From Oscillospiraceae bacterium (GTDB taxonomy: Bacteria; Bacillota_A; Clostridia; Oscillospirales; CAG-272): DNA of 6,791 bases. A program made the translations under genes and the position numbers. Under the pieces are notes generated by a model that was given only the letters and a program-made list of their open reading frames with translations, had not been told where the DNA came from and made no database searches. Shown here piece by piece: positions 1 to 6,104 of the stretch. Location: positions 1 to 6,791 of the forward strand of contig SVSF01000095.1 of NCBI GenBank assembly GCA_015064425.1. Reading direction: 5' to 3'. Each line of letters begins with the position of its first letter. The first letter of the stretch is position 1.

Positions 1-1989
1 AATGCCGATTCCGAAGCATACAAGAGTCCGATCAAGATCGGGTTTAACAATTTTGACGAAGCGACTCAAACAGCGGTAACTGTCGTAAGATGTGCGGAAT
101 TCGATGCTGACGGTACATTACTTACAAAAACTTATACATCTACATATATCCTTGTAAAGGACGAAGACAGATTTTCTACCCCTCTTATCTCTCTTGTTAC
201 GGATGAGAAAAATCTTTACAGTGATGAGACAGGTATCTTTATAGAAGGTGATAATCAGAACTGTTTCCAGACGGGGCGTAAGTCTGAAAGAGAAGTACAT
301 ATCGACTATATCGATTCCGAAGGGCTTTTTGCATTTGAGCAGGACGGTGGTATGCGCCTTATGGGACAAGGAGCGAGACGTGCATTTACACACAAAACAC
401 TCCGTATCTTTGCGAGAAAGGATTATGATGACAGTGGTAAATTCAAGTATCCTTTCTTTGAAAACTATTACGATGCAAACGGAGACTCTATAGAAAAGTT
501 TGATCAGCTTATTTTAAGAACCGGAAGCTCAAATACCTACAACTCAATACTGAATAGCCAGTTCGTATATAAATTTTCTCAGGAGATCGACGAGCTCGAT
601 ACAGGTAATTATGCCTATGCCACGGTATTCTTGAACGGTAAGTATTATGGCTTTATGGCGATACTTGAGAACTATGATCCCGATTTTTTTGAAGGACGCT
701 ACGGGATCCTTGAAGAGGAAGTAACAGCTCTTAACGGAGGCTATGATTACAATAAGAATACTATTTTGTGGGAGCTTGACGATGGCCCCGAAAGTGAATA
801 TGACGAGTTTATAAACATGCTTCAGTTTATAGCATTCTCCGATATGACGGATGAGAAGAATTATAAAAAGGCATGTGAGATGCTCGATATTGATAATTTT
901 ATTGCATATATAGCCCTTGAATGTTATATGGAAAACTGGGATTGGCCCAGAAACAATATCCGTGTATGGAGATATAATACTAACGGATATGCTCCGGAAG
1001 AAGAGGGAATATATGACGGAAAATGGAGATTCCTGCTTAAGGATCTCGACGCAAGCTTCTGGATGTGTAACAGTGACGTTGATCTTAACTATTTCGGTTC
1101 TATTCTCCGTGATTTTGGTGCACTTGATGTAAATTATATGTTTCAAAGTCTATACAAAAACAGGGATTTCAAAAATAGATTTTTGAATTTTACCTGCGAT
1201 ATGCTTTCGTCTTCTTTAGAGAAAAACAGGCTTATAGAGATACTTAATGAGATGGAACTTTCCATGTGCATTGAGCTTGAGTATATGCTTGAGCACTATT
1301 TAAGCGACCCTGCTGAGCTTACATATGTTGATAGCCTTGAAGAGTGGGATCAGCATATCAACAATATGAGAAGATTTATTTTAAGGCGTGAACAGGTGGT
1401 ATGGGATTCTATCTACCCGGAAAACGATAATGCCGGAGCGTGTAACCTAAGAGTAGTGGTGACAGACGGATGCGACGTGACCATTAATACTATTGAGGAC
1501 GTTGAAAACGGAGATGCTTTGAAATATCTTAAAAATATCCCGATTCCTTATGAAATAAATGATATACCCGGTTATGAGTTTGAATCAATGAAACTTACCG
1601 GAGGTAAAATAAATAAAGGAAAGACGTTCACTCTTACCGAAAACAACGCCCGTTTGACCATAAAATACAAAAAGGTTTCGGATGTCGAAGCTGAAGATAC
1701 AGAACCTTCCAAAGAAGAGTTTGATGAACGTCTTCATAACGCGTTTCTCATAAACGGAACACTCTACGAGGAATCCTTCTTTACAATAAAGGACGGTGTA
1801 TATTACGTTAAGTCCAAGCAGGCAAGAGAAATGCTTCCCAAAGAAGATAATGTTTACAGGACCATTTTGAGAGCTGCAAAGAAATATGATGGACTTGTTC
1901 CCATACTTCAAGCGGCGGAGCAAGGCTCCGGATACTGTATGTTTAAGGTCAAGAGCTTGAACACTACGGTAATAACGTATACAAAATAA
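1..1989 (+). CDS. CotH kinase family protein, 5' partial
   Basis: The frame is open from the first base to a double stop (TAA TAG), giving 662 residues with the true N-terminus outside the window; the internal ATG at 352 lies in the middle of the conserved domain and is not the start. Numbered from base 1, residues 1-60 look like the end of a beta-sandwich domain common before CotH domains. The CotH domain follows: ISLVTDEKNLYSDETGIF (about 63-80), GGMRLMGQGARRAF (116-129), LRTGSSN (172-178), a GFMAILENYDPDFFEGRYGI-like block from 217, ENWDWPRNN (311-319) and WRFLLKDLD (342-350), whose acidic residues fit the CotH kinase core. Residues 480-560 resemble a divergent InlB-type beta repeat. The last 100 residues are unassigned and only faintly recall copper-amine-oxidase-like stalk domains. 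CotH of B. subtilis phosphorylates spore-coat proteins, but many clostridial relatives are secreted surface proteins of unknown target, so a coat role is not proven. It is convergent with the ABC transporter gene. Confidence 0.9.
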   Translation, partial: NADSEAYKSPIKIGFNNFDEATQTAVTVVRCAEFDADGTLLTKTYTSTYILVKDEDRFSTPLISLVTDEKNLYSDETGIFIEGDNQNCFQTGRKSEREVHIDYIDSEGLFAFEQDGGMRLMGQGARRAFTHKTLRIFARKDYDDSGKFKYPFFENYYDANGDSIEKFDQLILRTGSSNTYNSILNSQFVYKFSQEIDELDTGNYAYATVFLNGKYYGFMAILENYDPDFFEGRYGILEEEVTALNGGYDYNKNTILWELDDGPESEYDEFINMLQFIAFSDMTDEKNYKKACEMLDIDNFIAYIALECYMENWDWPRNNIRVWRYNTNGYAPEEEGIYDGKWRFLLKDLDASFWMCNSDVDLNYFGSILRDFGALDVNYMFQSLYKNRDFKNRFLNFTCDMLSSSLEKNRLIEILNEMELSMCIELEYMLEHYLSDPAELTYVDSLEEWDQHINNMRRFILRREQVVWDSIYPENDNAGACNLRVVVTDGCDVTINTIEDVENGDALKYLKNIPIPYEINDIPGYEFESMKLTGGKINKGKTFTLTENNARLTIKYKKVSDVEAEDTEPSKEEFDERLHNAFLINGTLYEESFFTIKDGVYYVKSKQAREMLPKEDNVYRTILRAAKKYDGLVPILQAAEQGSGYCMFKVKSLNTTVITYTK

Positions 1990-1994
1990 TAGAA

Positions 1995-2028
1995 AAATAC
2001 CGAAGATCTTAAAAGGTCTTCGGTATTT
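1995..2028. terminator. Bidirectional Rho-independent terminator
   Basis: A 15-bp stem pairs 1995-2009 with 2014-2028 around a 4-base loop, with one G-U type position. Its A-rich left flank and T-rich right flank give a U-run on both strands. It sits 5 bases after the CotH stop and 5 bases before the ABC transporter stop (minus strand), so it can end both convergent transcripts. Confidence 0.88.
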
Positions 2029-2033
2029 CTTAC

Positions 2034-5024
2034 TTATTCGGATCTTAAAGCAATTACGGGATCTTTTTTTGCGGCAATTCTTGAGGGAAGAAGTCCTGCT
2101 ATAAATGTGAGTACCATACTTATGGTTACAAGCACTATGATTCCTTCCGTTGGAAGCGTTGCTTTAAGTATTGCGATTCCTGTCAATGTGGTCAGAATAA
2201 GATTTATAGGAATCAAGAGAAGCAAAGTAATTATGATTCCGAGAGCGCCTGCAACGAAACCGACTATAAGGGTTTCCGCATTAAATACTCTGGATACGTC
2301 GCGCTTGGATGCCCCTATGGCACGAAGTATACCTATTTCTTTTGTTCTTTCAAGAACCGAAATATAGGTGATTATTCCTATCATTATCGAAGATACCACA
2401 AGTGATATTGCAACGAATGCAATAAGTACGTAAGATATTGCATCAATGACAGTTGATATGGAGGACATCATAAGAGCAACGTAGTCTGTATAATTTATCT
2501 CATCCTCTTCTTCTGCCGTATCATTGTATTTTGAAATGATATCTCCTATGATGTCTTTATCGGAGAAGGTAGAGGCATAAATATTTATGATTGAAGGATT
2601 GCTCTTATCAACGTTTCCGAGAAGCTTAAGATTTTCTTCATATGTGGAATCGGATATGTTTTTTGGCATATATCTGTCATATTGAACGGCGTATTCTTCT
2701 TCCGTATATTCGGCTATATCAAATGCATATGCAAGCTGGTCCTCGGTCATATCGGAAAGCTGCTGAAGAGCTCCCGCTGAGAATTGTTCGCTTATCATTG
2801 CCTTTAGCATTTCGGTAACATAGGAATAGAGGGTTTCATCATCCATAGAGTTTATATATTGCTCTATGGATTCAGTATCGCTTACACCCATTTGCTCGGA
2901 ATAGGATGATATCATCATCGCAACGAGCTGCTCACGGGTATACTGTATCAACATAGATGCTGCACTGCTTTCAAGATATTCCTCTGTGGGTGTAGAGATT
3001 ATGGATTTGTATATCTCAGCTTTTTCGCGGTTGGAAAGGGAAGTATAATATTCTTTTATTGCGATGGCTTTTTCTTCACTTGAAAGCTCTTCGTCACTGT
3101 CTGTTTTAAATTTAAATCCGCTGATAACATCTGTAGTGGGATCCGCTAACTGAGCCTTCAAAAGCTCATTTTCAGCGGTTTTATCTATGACGTATTCTGT
3201 AAGAGCGGCGGTGTATGCGATTGAGCCCGTCATCATATTAGCAACTGCTTCGTCGTTGGGACGCAGTATTCCGACGATCTTGAGTGTAGTCGCCTTATCG
3301 GAATCGTAAAGGAAATTCATGCCCGCTTCCGAATTAGTAAGATCTGTGTATGCTCCGTTTGCACCTTTGCTGTAAAAGTCTGCGGAGAGAATAAGTTTGA
3401 ATTCTCTGGAACATATATCCTCGTAAGACCAACTCTCGGTGTTATCTATAGATACGATATCCTGATCCATTACCGCTTCAAAATCTTTTCCGAGGGCATC
3501 TGCGGTTTTTAGACCCAATGCATAAAGAACGATATCGCTTATCTCATTTCTGTTATTAACTATAAGTACTATCTCATTGTAATTTTGAGGCCAGTTTCCG
3601 TATATAACGTCGTATTGCTCATAGAGAAGCTCATTTATGAGTCCATCGTCGCTGCCGGGAAGCATTTCCTCCCAGACGTTGTAGCTGTTACCTGTCATCG
3701 ATGAAGCATAAGGATTTGACATCATTGATGACATTGAACTTCCGTATACCTTTTCCATCATTGTGCTTATGAGTTCCATGGCGTCGGATTTGACTACCTT
3801 ACCGTCTGTATCTTTTGTGAAAATATTGGTGTCAAAATTATAACTGTATTTTATAGCGCTTGAATGGAGCTTCATTTCCTCGCTGCTATCTATAAACTCC
3901 TTAAAAAGAACGAGATTGTTTTTCTCAGATTCAAGGCTGTTAAGTGAGTTCATAAGCTCTTTGAGCACCGAACTTGAATATACCTTATCAAGCTCTCTGT
4001 TAAGAACCTCTTCACTGTTACCCGCATTCATAAAGCTTGTAATCAGACCTGACATATCCACGGTTTCGGCTTGAATAGTTATGGGGTAACTTGATAGAGT
4101 ATCTTCCTGCACACGGTTGATATAGTTTTGAACGCCTGTTGATACCGAAAGAATGAGGGCGATACCTATGATTCCTATAGAACCTGCAAAGCTGGTCAAC
4201 AATGTTCGTGCTTTTTTTGTCATGAGGTTATTGAGAGAAAGGGAAAGTGCGGTAAACAGGGACATTGAACGCTTCTTTTTCAGCTTCTTTTGTCTTTTTT
4301 GTTCTTTTTTGGAAAGTGCTTCCGTTTGCTTCGCCCCGTCACCGGAAGTGTAGGGATCTGAATCTCCGGTTACCTTTCCGTCCAGAAGCTTAATTATACG
4401 GGTTGCATATTGTTCAGCAAGATCCGGATTATGGGTAACCATTATAACAAGCCTGTCTTTGGATATCTCCTTCAGCAGATCCATTATCTGTACGCTTGTT
4501 TCTGAGTCGAGAGCTCCGGTTGCTTCATCTGCCAGGAGGATCTCAGGATTGTTGACAAGCGCTCTTGCAATGGCAACCCTTTGCATCTGACCGCCGGAAA
4601 GCTGATTGGGCTTCTTGTATATTTGTTCCTCCAAGCCTACTTTCTTCAGCGCCTCTTCCGCTCTTCTTTTTCTTTCGGATTTTGATACACCCGAAAGCGT
4701 AAGAGCAAGCTCTACGTTTGAAAGCACGGATTGATGCGGGATAAGATTATAACTCTGAAATACAAATCCTATGGAATGATTCCTATAGGAGTCCCAGTCG
4801 GTGTCATTGAATTCCTTTGTGGATCTTCCGTCGATTATAAGATCTCCTTCTGTGTAGTGGTCAAGACCGCCTACAATGTTCAGCAGGGTAGTTTTTCCAC
4901 AGCCCGAGTGACCGAGTATGGCAACAAATTCACTTTTACGGAATTCAAGATCAATGCCTCTTAACGCATTAACTACGCTGTCTCCAACGTAGTAATCTTT
5001 AACTATATTTTTTAATTGGAGCAT
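2034..5024 (-). CDS. Fused ABC transporter ATPase/FtsX-type permease (MacB/YknYZ-like)
   Basis: This 996-residue protein joins an ATPase and a permease. The ATPase has Walker A GHSGCGKT (38-45), Q-loop Q90, signature LSGGQ (142-146), Walker B ILLADE (162-167), a D-loop and switch His198. The motif after Walker B reads DEATGALD, where this family usually has DEPTGALD. A very basic linker (about 239-253) leads to TM1 (about 277-297). A roughly 560-residue extracytoplasmic domain follows, with a Met/Ser-rich stretch, then three more helices (about 864-890, 917-944, 960-981). ERTKEIGILRAIGAS (892-906), between the second and third helices, is typical of FtsX/MacB permeases. Four helices with a large external domain indicate a type VII mechanotransmission ABC protein rather than a classical pore importer; relatives act in peptide, antibiotic or lipoprotein export or in signalling, and the substrate cannot be read from sequence. 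I chose the ATG at 5024 because it follows a Shine-Dalgarno and starts the ATPase fold exactly; an upstream in-frame ATG at 5060 would add 12 residues and would lie inside the likely promoter. Confidence 0.94.
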   Translation of the reverse strand: MLQLKNIVKDYYVGDSVVNALRGIDLEFRKSEFVAILGHSGCGKTTLLNIVGGLDHYTEGDLIIDGRSTKEFNDTDWDSYRNHSIGFVFQSYNLIPHQSVLSNVELALTLSGVSKSERKRRAEEALKKVGLEEQIYKKPNQLSGGQMQRVAIARALVNNPEILLADEATGALDSETSVQIMDLLKEISKDRLVIMVTHNPDLAEQYATRIIKLLDGKVTGDSDPYTSGDGAKQTEALSKKEQKRQKKLKKKRSMSLFTALSLSLNNLMTKKARTLLTSFAGSIGIIGIALILSVSTGVQNYINRVQEDTLSSYPITIQAETVDMSGLITSFMNAGNSEEVLNRELDKVYSSSVLKELMNSLNSLESEKNNLVLFKEFIDSSEEMKLHSSAIKYSYNFDTNIFTKDTDGKVVKSDAMELISTMMEKVYGSSMSSMMSNPYASSMTGNSYNVWEEMLPGSDDGLINELLYEQYDVIYGNWPQNYNEIVLIVNNRNEISDIVLYALGLKTADALGKDFEAVMDQDIVSIDNTESWSYEDICSREFKLILSADFYSKGANGAYTDLTNSEAGMNFLYDSDKATTLKIVGILRPNDEAVANMMTGSIAYTAALTEYVIDKTAENELLKAQLADPTTDVISGFKFKTDSDEELSSEEKAIAIKEYYTSLSNREKAEIYKSIISTPTEEYLESSAASMLIQYTREQLVAMMISSYSEQMGVSDTESIEQYINSMDDETLYSYVTEMLKAMISEQFSAGALQQLSDMTEDQLAYAFDIAEYTEEEYAVQYDRYMPKNISDSTYEENLKLLGNVDKSNPSIINIYASTFSDKDIIGDIISKYNDTAEEEDEINYTDYVALMMSSISTVIDAISYVLIAFVAISLVVSSIMIGIITYISVLERTKEIGILRAIGASKRDVSRVFNAETLIVGFVAGALGIIITLLLLIPINLILTTLTGIAILKATLPTEGIIVLVTISMVLTFIAGLLPSRIAAKKDPVIALRSE

Positions 5025-5030
5025 AATGCA

Positions 5031-5040
5031 TCCCTTTCCT
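5031..5040 (-). promoter_or_regulatory. Ribosome-binding site of the ABC transporter gene
   Basis: On the minus strand AGGAAAGGGA ends 6 bases before the ATG at 5024. This purine-rich site decides the start in favour of 5024 over the in-frame ATG at 5060. Confidence 0.7.
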
Positions 5041-5058
5041 AAAATTATATATAGACAC

Positions 5059-5087
5059 ATTATAGACCATAATTGTAAAGATACTAT
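5059..5087 (-). promoter_or_regulatory. Probable promoter of the ABC transporter gene
   Basis: The minus strand carries a perfect -10 TATAAT at 5059-5064, which predicts a transcript start near 5052 and a leader of about 28 bases. The hexamer 17 bases upstream (ATAGTA, 5082-5087) is a poor -35, so the promoter may be weak or need an activator. Overlapping it, CATAGTA (5082-5088) resembles a forespore sigma -10, but no good partner -35 was found. The surrounding gap (5025-5177) is otherwise plain AT-rich DNA. Confidence 0.5.
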
Positions 5088-5160
5088 GAATAATATAAAA
5101 AAATTACTGAATATATTTGTAAACCAATCGATAAGCTATTTATAAAATAACGCAATTCGA

Positions 5161-5186
5161 CACAAAATTTCTTTTTGTTAAAGAAA
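5161..5186 (-). terminator. Weak possible terminator after sigG
   Basis: A 7-bp stem, almost all A-T, pairs 5168-5174 with 5180-5186 around a 5-base loop and overlaps the sigG stop codon. Minus-strand T residues follow (TTTTG). It has only one G-C pair, so termination would be inefficient and some sigG transcript may read into the ABC gene. Confidence 0.25.
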
Positions 5187-5972
5187 CTTCTTTATATGTG
5201 CAATAGCGCTCTTTTCGAGGCGTGATACTTGAGCCTGAGATATTCCTATTTCAGCTGCTATCTCCATTTGTGTCTTGCCTTTATAGAAACGCATATTTAT
5301 AATATTTTTTTCTCTGTCACCAAGCTTTTTTAATGCTTCGTCTAAGGCTATTTCTTCTACCCATGCTTCATCCGTGTTAAAGGGATCGCTTATCTGATCC
5401 ATAAGAGATACACCTTCCTGTGAGGTTCCGTCACTGTATACAGGATCAAAAAGAGAAACAGGCTCAGCTATGGCGTCAAGGGCATCGGATACCTCTTCTT
5501 TTTTTACTTTTATATCTCCTTCGTTTAAAAGTGCAATAATCTCGTCAATGGTAGGATCTCTTCCGTTCTTCTTTGAAAGGATCTCTTTTGCACTTAACGC
5601 TTTATATGCCAGATCCCTTACGGAGCGGGATACTCTTATGGCGTTATTGTCTCGCAAATATCGCCTTACTTCACCTATGATCATCGGAACGGCATAGGTG
5701 GAAAATTTTACATCAAGGTCAATATTGAAATTGTCTACGGCTTTTATGAGCCCAATACAACCTACTTGAAAAAGATCGTCAAGATTTTCTCCTCTGTTTG
5801 TAAAGCGCTGTATAATGCTTAAAACGAGGCGGAGATTTCCGTCAATGAGCTTTTGTCTCGCATCCTTGTCTCCGTCTCTGCTTTTTAACAAAAGACTGTG
5901 TTTCTCCTCATCGCTGAGATTTTTTAATTTGGCTGTATTTACACCGCATATTTCTACCTTGTTATAGTACAT
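5178..5972 (-). CDS. sigG: RNA polymerase sigma-G factor, forespore late sporulation
   Basis: A complete 264-residue sigma-70 family protein, close to the usual 260. It directs RNA polymerase to late forespore genes such as those for small acid-soluble spore proteins and germination. The N-terminal signature NKVEICGVNTAKL (4-16) is diagnostic for SigG as opposed to SigF or SigE. Region 2 includes GNLRLVLSIIQRF (45-57), DDLFQVGCIGL (65-75) and KFSTYAVPMIIGEVRRYLRDN (89-109, split here as KFSTYAVPMI and IGEVRRYLRDN). Region 3 begins with IRVSRSVRDLAYK (112-124), and region 4.2 carries the helix-turn-helix KTQMEIAAEIGISQAQVSRL (233-252). Region 3 is slightly longer than in B. subtilis near 150-160. 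The residue matching B. subtilis Asn45, implicated in binding the anti-sigma factor CsfB/Gin, is Asp44 here. The ATG at 5972 has GGAGG 5 bases upstream. The gene is not next to spoIIGA/sigE in this window; a terminator upstream and a structured leader suggest its own, tightly tuned expression. Confidence 0.97.
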   Translation of the reverse strand: MYYNKVEICGVNTAKLKNLSDEEKHSLLLKSRDGDKDARQKLIDGNLRLVLSIIQRFTNRGENLDDLFQVGCIGLIKAVDNFNIDLDVKFSTYAVPMIIGEVRRYLRDNNAIRVSRSVRDLAYKALSAKEILSKKNGRDPTIDEIIALLNEGDIKVKKEEVSDALDAIAEPVSLFDPVYSDGTSQEGVSLMDQISDPFNTDEAWVEEIALDEALKKLGDREKNIINMRFYKGKTQMEIAAEIGISQAQVSRLEKSAIAHIKKFL

Positions 5973-5976
5973 TTTT

Positions 5977-6030
5977 TCCTCCGTCCCGATTTCTCATATT
6001 ATCGTGTTTAATATGAGTATGGACAGAGGA
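5977..6030 (-). promoter_or_regulatory. Nested hairpin in sigG leader burying the ribosome-binding site
   Basis: In minus-strand RNA, 6030-6021 (UCCUCUGUCC) pairs with 5986-5977 (GGACGGAGGA), giving 10 bp with one U-G wobble (6025/5982). The second arm contains the full GGAGG Shine-Dalgarno of sigG (5978-5982). Inside it, after a 3x6 internal loop, a perfect 9-bp helix pairs 6017-6009 with 6001-5993 around a 7-base loop. The start codon lies 5 bases after the Shine-Dalgarno, just outside the helix. The structure can form only in transcripts starting at or upstream of about 6030. A hairpin that occludes the sigG ribosome site and lowers translation is established in B. subtilis; equivalence here is inferred. 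Confidence 0.66.
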
Positions 6031-6070
6031 GGTCTTTTGTTATACAGAACCTATAAATGCTTATTTATGG
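6015..6070 (-). promoter_or_regulatory. Candidate sigG promoter region (forespore-type elements)
   Basis: Two overlapping candidates are visible on the minus strand. The first has -35 TGTATA (6041-6046) and -10 CATACTC (6015-6021). Both are near the sigma-G consensus (TGAATA, CATACTA), but they are 19 bases apart, longer than usual; the start would be near 6008. The second has -35-like CCATA (6066-6070) and -10-like CTGTATA (6041-6047), 18 bases apart, or a housekeeping-like TATAAC (6039-6044) without a good -35; the start would be near 6032. Only the second would include the complete leader hairpin. Sigma-F and sigma-G recognition of sigG is known in B. subtilis; which element works here cannot be decided by eye. 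Confidence 0.4.
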
Positions 6071-6101
6071 AAAAAAGCAGAGGGCGATCTCCTCTGCTTT
6101 T
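6071..6101 (-). terminator. Rho-independent terminator of the SGNH hydrolase gene
   Basis: An 11-bp perfect stem (6073-6083 with 6091-6101) closes a 7-base loop. On the minus strand the stem ends in a run of six T (6076-6071). It begins 3 bases after the hydrolase stop codon and separates that gene from sigG. Confidence 0.88.
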
Positions 6102-6104
6102 ATA

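Noticed and set aside
544..1146. Minus-strand open frame of 200 codons inside the CotH gene
   Set aside because: It lies opposite conserved CotH domain sequence and has no motif or plausible ribosome-binding site that I can see.
352..1989. Taking the ATG at 352 as the start of the CotH gene
   Set aside because: The same frame is open to base 1 and encodes conserved CotH-family sequence upstream of that ATG, so it is an internal methionine.
4295..4310. Two A6 runs on the coding strand of the transporter linker, considered as a frameshift site separating ATPase from permease
   Set aside because: The codon phase does not match the A AAA AAG slippery pattern, and the frame is simply continuous; the runs encode a lysine-rich linker.
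5101..5160. Short AT palindromes in the sigG-transporter gap considered as terminators, an origin or CRISPR-like repeats
   Set aside because: They are short, almost pure A-T, not repeated at regular spacing and lack a stable stem.
6024..6096. An 8-base match that could let the hydrolase terminator arm (CAGAGGAG, 6089-6096) pair with the sigG leader arm (6024-6031), like an attenuator
   Set aside because: The terminator's own 11-bp stem is closer and stronger and forms first, and the alternative needs transcription past the terminator. It is probably chance similarity of purine-rich tracts.
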